From Streptomyces clavifer (GTDB lineage Bacteria > Actinomycetota > Actinomycetes > Streptomycetales > Streptomycetaceae): a DNA stretch of 64,000 nt. The notes beneath the pieces were generated by a model. It saw nothing but the letters and a program-made list of their open reading frames with translations, made no database searches and had not been told where the DNA came from. This document shows, one piece after another, positions 52,559 to 61,884 of the stretch (within the stretch, counting starts at the first letter, position 1; each line of letters begins with the position of its first letter). The translations under genes and the position numbers were made by a program. The stretch lies in NCBI GenBank assembly GCA_014651175.1, contig BMWJ01000005.1, forward strand, positions 372,001 through 436,000. The letters are read 5' to 3'.

Positions 52559-53788
52559 TCACGTGTGCGCCAGGTTCCGGGCTCCGTACCCCAGTACCGC
52601 CGCGGTGGCGGCGAGCAGGGCCACCGTGGTGAGGGCCACCGGCAGGGAGATCCAGTCGGCCATGAAGCCGATCACCGGTGGTCCCAGCAGCATTCCGCCG
52701 TACCCGAGCGTCGACGCTGCGGCCACTCCGCTCGGGCCTGCCAGCTCGCCCGCCCGGCCGACCGCGACGGGGAAGATGTTGGCCAGCCCCAGACCGGCCA
52801 CGGCGAAACCGAGCAGCGTGAGCCAGACGGTCGGTGCCAGTGCACCGAGGAGCATGCCCGCCGCGGCCGTGGCCCCGCCCGTCACGAGTGTGCGGGTCTG
52901 ACCGAACCGTTCGAGGAGCGTGGTCCCCGTGAGTCTGCCGACGGCCATGGTCAGGGCGAACAGTGAGTAACCCGCGGCAGCGAGACCGGGGTCGGCGTGC
53001 AGATCCTGCGTGAGGTGCAGGGCACCCCACTCGGCGAGCGCGCCCTCGCCGTACGCCGTGCAGAGGGCGATGACCCCGAACAGGATCACGATCCGGCGGG
53101 CACGGCTGCTCATCCGGTGGGGGTGCGCCGGATGCGCGGCCGGCCGCGGCTCGTCGGCGAGGGTGCCGGGCACCGGGCGGTACCGCAGGAGTACGGGGCC
53201 GGTGACCGCGGTGACGACCAGTCCGATCCCGGCGAGGGCGAAGAGGTGGGTCGAAGGGGACAGGCTGCCGGCGACCAGACCGCCGAGTCCGGCTCCCGCC
53301 ATGCCGCCCAGGCTGAACGCGGCGTGGAAGCTCGGCATCACGGGGCGGCGCAGTGCGGTGACCAGATCGACGGCCGCGCTGTTCGCCGCCACGTTCATGC
53401 CTCCGTACGCGGCGCCGAACAGCAGCAGGACGAGCCCGAGGGAGAGGGCCGAACGCGTCTGTGCGGGGAGGGCGATACTCAAGGGCAGCAGGACGCCGCA
53501 GACCACGGTGACGGCGTGGCTTCCGTAGCGTCGGCAGAGCCGGCCGGTGAGCATCATGGTGATCACCGCGCCCGCCGACACGCCCAGCAGGGCCAGGCCC
53601 AGGGTGGAGGCGGTCGCCCCGGTCTGGTGCTTGATGGCCGGAATGCGGACCACCCAGCCCGCGAACAGGAATCCGTCGAGGGCGAAGAACACGGTCAGCG
53701 CGGTACGGAGGCGGGCCGACGAGGGCGGGGCGGTGTCTCCGCCGGATCCCCCCGACAGGGCCGTCCGCAGTTTGTTCAGTTGCGGCAC
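52559..53788 (-). CDS. MFS transporter
   Basis: About 409 residues, 12 membrane helices in two halves. GRLCRRYGSHAV is the loop 2-3 motif and GRLTGTTLLERFGQTRTL its counterpart in the second half. GAAYGGMNVAANSAAVDLVTALRRPVMPSFHAAFSLGGMAGAGLGGLVAG resembles the FucP/YbjJ-like group of sugar or drug MFS proteins. The GTG at 53788 follows TATGCT by six bases, suggesting a leaderless start; a TTG at 53824 would add 12 residues. It is divergent from the ROK regulator. Confidence 0.82.
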   Translation of the reverse strand: MPQLNKLRTALSGGSGGDTAPPSSARLRTALTVFFALDGFLFAGWVVRIPAIKHQTGATASTLGLALLGVSAGAVITMMLTGRLCRRYGSHAVTVVCGVLLPLSIALPAQTRSALSLGLVLLLFGAAYGGMNVAANSAAVDLVTALRRPVMPSFHAAFSLGGMAGAGLGGLVAGSLSPSTHLFALAGIGLVVTAVTGPVLLRYRPVPGTLADEPRPAAHPAHPHRMSSRARRIVILFGVIALCTAYGEGALAEWGALHLTQDLHADPGLAAAGYSLFALTMAVGRLTGTTLLERFGQTRTLVTGGATAAAGMLLGALAPTVWLTLLGFAVAGLGLANIFPVAVGRAGELAGPSGVAAASTLGYGGMLLGPPVIGFMADWISLPVALTTVALLAATAAVLGYGARNLAHT

Positions 53789-53910
53789 AAAGCGAGCATA
53801 GGGGTGCGCCGACGACGTGTGCAAGACCGCTGCCCCGAATGACGTGCCGGTGAACGGTGCGGGGCCCCGGAGCGTCGGCAGCGGTTCCGGACCGTGGGAG
53901 ACTCGCCCCC

Positions 53911-55125
53911 ATGAACGGCAAGTCGACCACCACGCGGACGAAGTTGGAGAGGGGCCGCAGCGCGCTCGGGCCCGCTCTGGAACTGGTCCACACGGGCCGC
54001 GCGCCCACGCGCGCCGTGCTGACCTCCGAGCTGGGTGTCACGCGCGCCACCGCCGGCGCGGTGGCCGCCGAGCTCGAAGCGCTCGGGCTGATCAGGGTCG
54101 ACTCCAGCCCGGGCTCCGCGGCCGGTTCGCAGGGCCGCCCCTCGCACCGGCTGGCCGTCAGGGACAGTGGGCCGGTCGCTCTCGCCGCCCAGGTGCACGC
54201 CGACGGTTTCCGTGCCGCGCTGGTCGGCCTCGGGGGCAGGATCGTGGCCACCGCACCCGGCTGCGTCGCCGTCATGGCCGACCCCGCACAGGTCCTCGGC
54301 GAGGTCGTCGAAGCCGGAGCCGAGCTGCTGCGGGACAGCGGGTTGCGCTGCGTCGGCGCCGGACTGGCCGTCCCCTCCGCCGTCGCCGAACCCGAGGGCA
54401 CCGCCCTCAACCCGATGCACCTCGCCTGGCCGGCGGGCGCCCCGGTCCGGGAGATCTTCTCCGCCCGCGTCCGCGCGGCCGGCATTTCCGGGCCTGCGTT
54501 CACCGGGAACGACGTCAACCTCGCCGCCCTCGCCGAGCATCGGCACGGCGCGGGGCGCGGTGCCCAGCACCTGCTCTGTGTGGCCACCGGCCACCGGGGC
54601 GTGGGTGGCGCCCTCGTCCTGGACGGCCGTCTGCACAGCGGCAGTTCGGGCCTCGCCCTGGAGGTCGGCCATCTCACGGTGAACCCCGAGGGCCGCCCCT
54701 GCCACTGCGGCGGACGCGGCTGCCTGGACGTCGAGACGGACCCCCTCGCCTTCCTCACCGCGGCGCACCGGGAGCCGGGTCCGGAGGAGTCGCTCCTCAA
54801 GCAGTCCGGCGACCTGCTGCGCACGGAGTACGGCGACCCGTGTGTACGGGCCGCCGCGGAGGAGCTGATCGACCGCCTGGGTCTCGGCCTGGCCGGACTG
54901 GTCAACATCCTCAACCCGGACCGCATCATCCTCGGCGGCCTGCACCGGGACCTGCTGGAAGCCGACCCCGAGCGGCTCCGTGCGGTGGTGGCCGACCGCA
55001 GCCTGTGGGGCCGCAGCGGCAGTGTGCCGATCCTGTCCTGCTCCCTCGACCACAACAGCCTCGTGGGCGCAGCCGAGCTGGCCTGGCAGCCCGTGCTCGA
55101 CGACCCACTGGCCGCCCTCGCCTGA
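53911..55125 (+). CDS. ROK-family transcriptional regulator
   Basis: 404 residues. An N-terminal winged helix (APTRAVLTSELGVTRATAGAVAAELEALGLI) precedes a ROK sugar-kinase-like domain with GHRGVGGALVLDGRLHSGSSGLALEVGHLTV and the zinc motif CHCGGRGCLDVETD. The ATP-site DxGGT is not conserved (AAQVHADGFRAALVGLGG), so the domain senses rather than phosphorylates sugar, as in NagC/Mlc. It probably represses the divergent MFS transporter and itself. Confidence 0.9.
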   Translation: MNGKSTTTRTKLERGRSALGPALELVHTGRAPTRAVLTSELGVTRATAGAVAAELEALGLIRVDSSPGSAAGSQGRPSHRLAVRDSGPVALAAQVHADGFRAALVGLGGRIVATAPGCVAVMADPAQVLGEVVEAGAELLRDSGLRCVGAGLAVPSAVAEPEGTALNPMHLAWPAGAPVREIFSARVRAAGISGPAFTGNDVNLAALAEHRHGAGRGAQHLLCVATGHRGVGGALVLDGRLHSGSSGLALEVGHLTVNPEGRPCHCGGRGCLDVETDPLAFLTAAHREPGPEESLLKQSGDLLRTEYGDPCVRAAAEELIDRLGLGLAGLVNILNPDRIILGGLHRDLLEADPERLRAVVADRSLWGRSGSVPILSCSLDHNSLVGAAELAWQPVLDDPLAALA

Positions 55126-55411
55126 CCCGCGCCCGGCCGGGCGGGAACAGGGCCGCGGGAGCGGAGCGCGGCAACTGCCCCGCGGGCGTGGTCCGTCCGA
55201 GCCCGCCCGGGCGACCGTGACGACGAGGCGGACGCGGTTCGCCGCCGTCGCCGGCATCCGGTCCCGCCGTGGGAACGCGTCCGGAGCCCGTACGGACCGG
55301 TACGGGGAGTGGTACGGGACCGGACTCACCACGGCCGGCCCGGGGGATGCAGGGGGACGCACCGGCTGACCGCGCCGGGCGGACCGGTCGGCCCACGGCC
55401 CCGTGGCATGC

Positions 55412-55447
55412 GGGAGCGCGCCGGCCACTCGTGGTCGGCGCGCTCCC
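55412..55447. terminator. Bidirectional hairpin between ROK regulator and ATPase genes
   Basis: GGGAGCGCGCCG and CGGCGCGCTCCC pair perfectly over 12 bases around a 12-base loop. The rest of 55126-55411 contains no gene I can support. Confidence 0.8.
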
Positions 55448-55470
55448 CTCGGCTCGGTGTGCCGCTCCGG

Positions 55471-55995
55471 TCAGCCGACGACGGCCGACCGGGCGCGCGT
55501 CTCCACCGCCGCGGGTTCCAGGTGGATCCCGGGCCCGGAGGCGAACGGGCCGTCGGTCATCGACCCGTACACCGGGAGAGGATGCAGAGCGGTGGCGAAG
55601 GAGGGAGCGGGGAGGGTGAACCAGACGACCTTCCCCGCGTCCGAGCTCGGTCGTACGCCCCAGCTCTCGCTGACAGCGGCGATCAGCGCCATTCCCCGCC
55701 CCGAAGTGGCGGAGGAGTCGGCATCGCACAGGGTCGGCAGCCGGGGGTCGTGGTCGTGGACGGATACCGTCAGGCGGTCGAGCAGCAGCTCGATCTCGAC
55801 GGTGCACGATTTGTCCGGCTGTGCATGCCGGTGGACGTTGGTCAGCAGTTCGGTGACGCCGAGCGCTGCCTGGTCGATCAGAGGATCGAGATGCCAGTAG
55901 CGCAATTGCGCCGAAATGATTCTGCGGACCTGACCGATCCGCGACGGCAGGGCCTGGAGCTCCACCGCGCAGTGCCTGCTTGGCTCGCTGATCAC
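55471..55995 (-). CDS. ATP-binding anti-sigma-type protein (HATPase_c_2, RsbW-like)
   Basis: 174 residues. QAALGVTELLTNVHRHAQP is the N-box that binds Mg-ATP, VSVHDHDPRLP the G1 region and SATSGRGMALIAAVSESWGV the G2 box of GHKL ATPases. A tail of about 60 residues (PAPSFATALHPLPVYGSM ...) has no fold. Streptomyces carry many such genes; they act as serine kinases or anti-sigma switches in partner-switching. No anti-anti-sigma gene is adjacent. The 217-base region to the next gene upstream is promoter space. Confidence 0.9.
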   Translation of the reverse strand: MISEPSRHCAVELQALPSRIGQVRRIISAQLRYWHLDPLIDQAALGVTELLTNVHRHAQPDKSCTVEIELLLDRLTVSVHDHDPRLPTLCDADSSATSGRGMALIAAVSESWGVRPSSDAGKVVWFTLPAPSFATALHPLPVYGSMTDGPFASGPGIHLEPAAVETRARSAVVG

Positions 55996-56212
55996 GGCTG
56001 CGACTCCCCGAAATAGGTCCGGAAGAAGACGAAGGGACGGATCCAGCAGATGGCTGACTGCTGTTTCTGGTCGGGTGATGCGTGGTCCGCCCTGTGTGGT
56101 CCCGGCGGAGCGGCTTGCGCCGTAACCGCCGGTACATCATCAGTGACGTGTGACCAGCGTGACTCAGGGGGTTGCGCTCCGCAACTCGCGGTGTCCGCGC
56201 GGCCCCGTTGCG

Positions 56213-56530
56213 TCAGCTTCTTCGGGCGCCCGCGCCCCGCAGCGCCTCCAGGAACCGGCGGACCGGGGCTGCCCCGCCCGGCCTGCGGTTGCGCTGTCCC
56301 ATCGTCAGCCGGTAGCGCACCCCGTTGATCCGCGCGACCGCGGAGTCGGCGGCCAGGAACCACCGCTTGCCCGCGCTCACCGAGCTCACCGGGGCGCTGT
56401 CGATCTCCCGGCCGTCGCTTCTCAGCAACGCCAGCCGGCCGTCCTTGACGATCACCCGGCCGGCCCTGGTGAACGAACGGGCCCACCGCTCGATCCTGAC
56501 ATCCGTCGCACTGAACTCAGTTTCGGTCAT
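56213..56530 (-). CDS. Hypothetical protein, 105 residues
   Basis: The ATG at 56530 ([18 protein letters not shown]) has GGGGGG a few bases upstream; the frame further upstream is not coding. The body is a run of strands ([47 protein letters not shown]) with a C-terminal basic helix ([18 protein letters not shown]). It may be a small PH-like or beta-sandwich domain. I do not recognise a named family. Confidence 0.6.
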   Translation of the reverse strand: MTETEFSATDVRIERWARSFTRAGRVIVKDGRLALLRSDGREIDSAPVSSVSAGKRWFLAADSAVARINGVRYRLTMGQRNRRPGGAAPVRRFLEALRGAGARRS

Positions 56531-56682
56531 GGCGACTTCACCCCCCTTGTCCCGACTCCTGAGGGAAATTCTGCCCCGGACGGGGCCGCTTGCACCAGAC
56601 CACATCGGTGCGCGGGCCATCGGATCGCCACACCGGTCGTGCGTCCCTCGGACAGCTGTGCAAAGGCAGGGCTATGGGTCAT

Positions 56683-56697
56683 CAAAGCGATCGTTTG
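56683..56697. promoter_or_regulatory. Near-palindromic element upstream of the Cds1-like gene
   Basis: CAAAGCGATCGTTTG has an inner GATC and outer CAAA/TTTG arms with mismatches at the two central-flank positions. It lies about 63 bases before the ATG, with A+T-richer sequence around it, so it may be a regulator site in the promoter region. Confidence 0.35.
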
Positions 56698-56759
56698 TGC
56701 AGGTGGGGGGAATATCGTGGTGGATCCGGAGCACGGCCGTCACGAGAAGGAGACCGCTG

Positions 56760-57893
56760 ATGGACACCAATGAGCACGGACGTGACGGCGGGGTGCTGGA
56801 GACGGTGGACATCGACCGCAGCGATCCGGACTACCGGGCCTGGCTCAAGGAGGCGGTGCGCAAGGTCCAGGCGGACGCGAACCGTTCCGCGGACACGCAC
56901 CTCCTGCGCTTCCCGCTGCCCGAGCAGTGGGGCATCGACCTCTACCTCAAGGACGAGTCGACACACCCCACGGGCAGCCTCAAACACCGGCTGGCCCGTT
57001 CGCTGTTCCTCTACGGACTGTGCAACGGCTGGATCCGCCGGGGTAAGCCGGTCATCGAGGCGTCCAGCGGCTCGACGGCCGTCTCGGAGGCGTACTTCGC
57101 GAAGCTGATCGGCGTGCCGTTCATCGCGGTGATGCCCCGCACCACCAGCCCCGAGAAGTGCCGGCTGATCGAATTCCACGGCGGGCAGTGCCACTTCGTG
57201 GACGACGCCCGCAGGCTGTACGAGGAGTCCGCGGCCCTCGCGGCCGAAACCGGCGGCCACTACATGGATCAGTTCACCTACGCGGAGCGCGCCACCGACT
57301 GGCGCGGCAACAACAACATCGCCGAGTCCATCTACCAGCAGCTGAGACTGGAGAGGTATCCGGAGCCCGCCTGGATCGTGGCCACGGCCGGCACCGGCGG
57401 CACCTCGGCGACCATCGGGCGCTACGTCCGCTACATGCAGCACGACACACGGATCTGCGTACCCGACCCGGAGAACTCCTGCTTCTTCGACGGCTGGACC
57501 CGGCACGACCCACTGGCCACCAGCGACTGCGGTTCACGCATCGAAGGCATCGGCCGGCCCCGGATGGAGCCGAGCTTCGTGCCCGGCGCCATCGACCGGA
57601 TGATGAAGGTCCCGGACGCGGCCACCGTCGCCGCGGTCCGCGTCCTGGAGCGCGCTCTCGGCCGCAGGGCGGGCGGCTCGACGGGCACCGGGCTGTGGAG
57701 CGCGTTCAAGCTGGTGGCCGAGATGGTGGAGGGGGGCAGCACCGGCAGCATCGTCACGCTGTTCTGCGACCCGGGCGACCGCTACCTCGACAAGTACTAC
57801 TCGGACAGCTGGCTGAGCGAGCAGGGCCTGGACATCCAGCCGTACACGGCGACGATCGACCGCTTCCTCGCCACGGGCACCTGGTCCGCCTGA
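56760..57893 (+). CDS. PLP-dependent cysteine synthase-family protein (Cds1-like, L-cysteine desulfhydrase type)
   Basis: 377 residues, fold type II. The PLP lysine is Lys75 in [43 protein letters not shown] is the substrate-side loop, and [19 protein letters not shown] holds the phosphate. [17 protein letters not shown] is the signature I know from mycobacterial Cds1, which breaks cysteine down to pyruvate, ammonia and hydrogen sulfide. Whether this one makes or destroys cysteine is not certain. AAGGAGA precedes the ATG. Confidence 0.85.
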   Translation: MDTNEHGRDGGVLETVDIDRSDPDYRAWLKEAVRKVQADANRSADTHLLRFPLPEQWGIDLYLKDESTHPTGSLKHRLARSLFLYGLCNGWIRRGKPVIEASSGSTAVSEAYFAKLIGVPFIAVMPRTTSPEKCRLIEFHGGQCHFVDDARRLYEESAALAAETGGHYMDQFTYAERATDWRGNNNIAESIYQQLRLERYPEPAWIVATAGTGGTSATIGRYVRYMQHDTRICVPDPENSCFFDGWTRHDPLATSDCGSRIEGIGRPRMEPSFVPGAIDRMMKVPDAATVAAVRVLERALGRRAGGSTGTGLWSAFKLVAEMVEGGSTGSIVTLFCDPGDRYLDKYYSDSWLSEQGLDIQPYTATIDRFLATGTWSA

Positions 57894-57914
57894 CCCTGCC
57901 TGACCCCGTCCGCC

Positions 57915-57951
57915 CCGCTCCCGGCGACCGGATCCCGGGCGCCGGGAGCGG
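57915..57951. terminator. Bidirectional hairpin between Cds1-like and SRPBCC genes
   Basis: CCGCTCCCGGCG and CGCCGGGAGCGG form a perfect 12-base stem around a 13-base loop in the convergent intergenic gap. Confidence 0.82.
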
Positions 57952-57960
57952 CGGCCGCGG

Positions 57961-58395
57961 CTATTCGTCGAGCAGCGTGTCGAGCACCCGGCCGAAGACC
58001 CGGCGCCCCGCGGTCGCGAGCAGCGGATCGCCCCAGCGGGGCAGCAGCCGTACCCGCAGTTCCTCGACCCAGATCACGTGGGACCCCGTGCCGGTCGGAC
58101 GGACATCGATCGAGGCCCGGCCCCGCACCACGGATCCGCGCTTCTCCAGCTCGCACAGCCCGGCCCTGCCGGCGGCCGGCGGTGTCCACCGCACGACCTC
58201 CATCGGATCGTCGAAACCGAGCGGTCCGAGGCCCGTGCGGGCCACGAACAGCGTTCCGGTGCGGGTGGGCGGACCTGTGGGGACGGTGACCGAGGTGAAC
58301 GGAACAGTCCCGCCATGCCGGTCCCAGTCGGTCACCCGGCGCCAGCTCTCGGCGGCGGGGAGGGAGGTGAAACGCTCGATCCGGAAGACGGCCAC
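57961..58395 (-). CDS. SRPBCC-family (START/polyketide cyclase-like) protein
   Basis: 144 residues. FRIERFTSLPAAESWRRVTDWDRHGGTVPFTSVTV is the usual helix-grip opening, followed by strands ending in SHVIWVEELRVRLLPRWGDPLLATAGRRVFGRVLDTLLDE, whose long C-terminal helix closes the pocket. It probably binds a small hydrophobic ligand. Single gene, 57 bases before the convergent hairpin-separated DeoR gene on the same strand. Confidence 0.82.
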   Translation of the reverse strand: MAVFRIERFTSLPAAESWRRVTDWDRHGGTVPFTSVTVPTGPPTRTGTLFVARTGLGPLGFDDPMEVVRWTPPAAGRAGLCELEKRGSVVRGRASIDVRPTGTGSHVIWVEELRVRLLPRWGDPLLATAGRRVFGRVLDTLLDE

Positions 58396-58452
58396 GTCAC
58401 GATCCTAGGACGTCTCCCGCTCCGCGTGGTGCGGAGCGGAACACGCCGGGCC

Positions 58453-59283
58453 CTACGCGTCCGGTGATCCGCCCGCCACGACCAGGCCCGGCAGATGCTC
58501 CTCGATCTCCTGGCGGGCACCGTCCGGCAGGCCCGCGTCCGTGACGAAGCTGTCCACCTCGTCGAGCGCCGCGAAGGAACTCAGGCCCACCGTGCCCCAC
58601 TTGGTGTGGTCGGCGACCACCACGACCCGGCGCGCCGCCCGGACGAGGCGGCGGTTCGTCTCGGCCTCCGCGAGGTTCGGTGTCGAGAGACCCGCCTCGA
58701 CCGAGATGCCGTGCACCCCGAGGAAAAGCACATCGAAGTGGAGCGAGTCGATGGCCCGGTCGGCGACCGGACCCACGAGGGAGTCGGAAGGCGTACGGAC
58801 CCCGCCGGTCAGCACCACCGTGGCCGCCCCGGCCCGCGGGCCGCCCGCCGCAGTCGGCCGCTGCGCGTCGTGGAACACATCGGCGACCCGCACCGAATTC
58901 GTCACCACGGTCAACGCGGGTACCTCCAGCAGATGCCGGGCCAGCGCGAACGTGGTCGTGCCGCCGGAGAGCGCGATCGCGCTGCCGGGCACCGCCATCG
59001 CGGCCGCGGCCCGTGCGATGTCCTCCTTGGCGCTGAGCTCCAGCGTCGACTTCGCCTCGAACCCCGGCTCGTGCGTGCTCGCCTCGACCACCGGGACGGC
59101 CCCGCCGTGCACCTTCTCGATGACACCCTGACGCGCCAGTGCGTCCAGGTCCCGCCGGATGGTCATGTCGGAAACGCTCAGCTTGCGGGTCAGCTCGTTG
59201 ACCCGGATCCCACCGCGCCTGCGCACCTCGTCGAGGATGAGCGCACGCCGCTGCTCCGCGAGCAGGTTCTGGTTCTCGCTCAT
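58453..59283 (-). CDS. DeoR/GlpR-family transcriptional regulator
   Basis: 276 residues. RRALILDEVRRRGGIRVNELTRKLSVSDMTIRRDLDALARQGVIEKVHGGAV is a textbook DeoR helix-turn-helix with the wing HGGA. The sensor domain has SGGTTTFALARHLLEVPALTVVTNSVRVA and DVLFLGVHGISVEAGLSTPN, binding a sugar phosphate. The ATG at 59283 (MSENQNLLAEQ) is chosen over an in-frame ATG at 59313. No sugar kinase or transporter is adjacent, so the target is elsewhere or only itself. Confidence 0.92.
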   Translation of the reverse strand: MSENQNLLAEQRRALILDEVRRRGGIRVNELTRKLSVSDMTIRRDLDALARQGVIEKVHGGAVPVVEASTHEPGFEAKSTLELSAKEDIARAAAAMAVPGSAIALSGGTTTFALARHLLEVPALTVVTNSVRVADVFHDAQRPTAAGGPRAGAATVVLTGGVRTPSDSLVGPVADRAIDSLHFDVLFLGVHGISVEAGLSTPNLAEAETNRRLVRAARRVVVVADHTKWGTVGLSSFAALDEVDSFVTDAGLPDGARQEIEEHLPGLVVAGGSPDA

Positions 59284-59520
59284 CGCCGGCCCCGGCCCTT
59301 CCCTCGGTCGCACGGTCCGGCAGCCGCCTGCGGGACGCCCTCATCCTCCCACGCACCCCCACGGGCCCCTTCACTGGGGAGATTCGGTGAGAGCGGTGCG
59401 GTGGACGCCTCCCGTCCGGGATGGTGGTGACTGCGCGTCAGCCCGGGATGCCCGTGCGGCGCCCCGTCCACTTCCCGCCGCGGCCCGGACGCCGCCCGGA
59501 CCAGAGAGCGAGTCACCGCA

Positions 59521-61884
59521 TTGGCCCCTGCACCCCAGGTCCCGCAGAGCTCCGGGGCGGCGCTGGAACTGCTCGTCCACGGCGTCGGCGGAACCACCCC
59601 CCAGGAGATGCTCGGCGACCCCCGCACGACCAGGATCACCGGTGACACCACGGCCGCCGTCTACCGGCGCACCGAGGACGTCGCGGCCGAACAGCACCCC
59701 GAGCGCCACCAGGAAGGGCCCGTCGCCGAGGCCTACTGCTGGTCCAACCTCACCTCCGGCAACGGCTCCCGTGCCCTGTGGCTCCTGCTGCTTCCCTTCA
59801 TGGTGGTCAACCTCGCCCACTGGATGCGGCCCACCGCCCGGGGGCGCACGGCTGCGGTCCGGCTGTACGGAGCGGTGGTGCGGCTCCTCGCCCTCAGCCT
59901 CACCGTGCTGCTGACCGCTGCCGCCTGCGAGGTGGCCCTCGACCTGTTGGCCTGGCAGTGCGCGGGCGTCGCCGAGTGTTCCGGGCGGAGGTCCTGGCTG
60001 GGCTTCCTCGCCACGGAACAGGGCGGCTGGTGGTCCCAGCCCGGGCGCCGGCTCGCCGTCGCATCGGTGGTGCCCACCGCCCTCGTCGGGCTGCTCTGGT
60101 ACCTGTCCAACCGCACCTGGAGCGCCTACGAATCGCAGCGCCCGCTGACCTGGGACGACCCCGGTAGCGACGACGGGACGCCACCCGTGCGGTCCGGAGC
60201 CCCCGTGGTCCGCCCCGCCCTCGGCAGGCCGGGCTTCTGGTACGGCCGCAGGCTGGTGGCCCGGCTGCGCGCCGCGCACACCGCCGCCGGCTTCCTCACC
60301 GTCGCCGCAGCCGTCGGGGGCGCCGCCGCCCGGCACGACCGCGCCGGCAGCGGCCCCGTACCCGCGGTGCTCGGTGGACTGTTCGAGGCGGCCCTCGTCC
60401 TGTGCGCCCTCGTCGTCGTCGCCGTGGTCTGCCGCCGGGGCCGCAGCGAGCGACGCCTCGACAACCGGCTCGACCGTGCCGTCATCAGCTTCCTCCCTCC
60501 TGCGGCGCTCCTCCTCCTGGTCGCCGGAGTGGTGTTCGCCGCCTGGTCGCGCCCCCGCTGGGTGTCCGCCGGCACCCTCCCCGGAGAGACCGCCTTCCGT
60601 GCCCTCACCCTCGGCCAGGGCACCCTCGTCGTCGTGCTCGCCGCCGTGGCGCTCAGCCTGTACCGGCGCACCCCCGAGCCACGCACGATCCTTCACGGCC
60701 TCGGCGGCCCCGCCGTCGCGATGCTCGCCTGTGGGCTCGGCGGCGTGATGACCGGAGGCGTCGCCCAGCGCGTCGCCGACTGGCTCGACGGCCCGGGCAC
60801 CCCCGGCATGGGCAGCGGCTCCGCGATACAGGGCCCGCCGGTCATCCTCAGCTGGCAGGCCTCCGTCATCCCGGTCCTCCTGCTGCTCCTGCTCGTCCCC
60901 GTCACCTGGCTCGTCGTCCGCACCGCCCGGCAGGCCCGCCGACTCGGACCGGCGATCGAGGCCGAGTACGAACCGACGCGCTCCGACCCCGTCCGCACCC
61001 GGCGGATCGCCCGCGCGAGGGCCACAGCCGCGCTCACCGACTCCGCACCCCGGATCATCGGACTCGTCTCAGGCGCCACGCTCCTGCTCGGTGCCGGAGC
61101 GTTCGCGGGGTCCTGGCTCAGCGGTGAGGTTCCCGGTCTGGCGATGGACGGCACGAGCCCTGCCGTCGAATCGCTCGCCGAAGCCGCCCAGTCGACCGGC
61201 TCGTGGATGATCGGGTTCGGCTTCATACTCTTCGTCACCTGGGGACGTCGTGCCTACCGCGACGTCTCCGCCCGGCGCACCATAGGAATCCTCTGGGACG
61301 TGGGCACGTTCTGGCCACGCGCCGCCCACCCCTTCGCACCGCCCTGCTACGCCGAGCGGGCCGTGCCCGACCTCTCGTCCCGGATGTCCGCCTGGACGGG
61401 CCGCACCCGCGGTCGGCTCGTCATCTCGGGACACTCCCAGGGCAGCGTGCTCGCAGCGGCCGCCGTGTGGCAGCTGCCCGACGCGGCCCGGCGCCGGGTG
61501 GCGCTGCTCACCTACGGTTCTCCGATCGAACGGCTCTACGGGCGCTGGTTCCCGGCCTACTTCGGCCCCGGCCCGCTGGACGGGCTGCACCGGTCCGTCC
61601 ACTGCTGGCGCAACCTGTGGCGTGCCACGGACCCGATCGGCGGGCCCGTGGGCATCGACGAGCGCGGAGGCCCGGAGATCGACCGGGGCCCTCTGAAGGA
61701 CCCGCTGGTCTACGGCCGCACCCCGGAACACCCGCTGCCCGAACCGATCCTGGGACACTCCGACTACCAGGCCGATCCGGACTTCGCCGTGCAACGGGCC
61801 GCGCTCCTCGAGCGGCTCGGGCCCGTCCTGCCCCAGCAGGCCGGTGCGGAGGCTCAGGGGAGCTCGGGCAGGTCCTCCGGATAG
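59521..61884 (+). CDS. Large membrane protein with split alpha/beta-hydrolase (lipase-like) signature
   Basis: 787 residues. TTG start with GAGAGCGAG upstream. The N-terminus LELLVHGVGGTTPQEMLGDP resembles the oxyanion strand of alpha/beta-hydrolases (HG-x-G). Then come about ten hydrophobic segments in the region 80-590. Near the C-terminus lies RGRLVISGHSQGSVLAAAAVWQL with the nucleophile elbow GHSQG (Ser639), and RVALLTYGSPIERLYGRWFPAYFG, as in lipases. The late His and Asp partners cannot be assigned by eye; ILGHSDYQADPDF is a candidate. The 3' end overlaps the convergent beta-helix/AAA gene by 31 bases. Probably a membrane-anchored esterase or lipase of unknown substrate. Confidence 0.75.
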   Translation: MAPAPQVPQSSGAALELLVHGVGGTTPQEMLGDPRTTRITGDTTAAVYRRTEDVAAEQHPERHQEGPVAEAYCWSNLTSGNGSRALWLLLLPFMVVNLAHWMRPTARGRTAAVRLYGAVVRLLALSLTVLLTAAACEVALDLLAWQCAGVAECSGRRSWLGFLATEQGGWWSQPGRRLAVASVVPTALVGLLWYLSNRTWSAYESQRPLTWDDPGSDDGTPPVRSGAPVVRPALGRPGFWYGRRLVARLRAAHTAAGFLTVAAAVGGAAARHDRAGSGPVPAVLGGLFEAALVLCALVVVAVVCRRGRSERRLDNRLDRAVISFLPPAALLLLVAGVVFAAWSRPRWVSAGTLPGETAFRALTLGQGTLVVVLAAVALSLYRRTPEPRTILHGLGGPAVAMLACGLGGVMTGGVAQRVADWLDGPGTPGMGSGSAIQGPPVILSWQASVIPVLLLLLLVPVTWLVVRTARQARRLGPAIEAEYEPTRSDPVRTRRIARARATAALTDSAPRIIGLVSGATLLLGAGAFAGSWLSGEVPGLAMDGTSPAVESLAEAAQSTGSWMIGFGFILFVTWGRRAYRDVSARRTIGILWDVGTFWPRAAHPFAPPCYAERAVPDLSSRMSAWTGRTRGRLVISGHSQGSVLAAAAVWQLPDAARRRVALLTYGSPIERLYGRWFPAYFGPGPLDGLHRSVHCWRNLWRATDPIGGPVGIDERGGPEIDRGPLKDPLVYGRTPEHPLPEPILGHSDYQADPDFAVQRAALLERLGPVLPQQAGAEAQGSSGRSSG

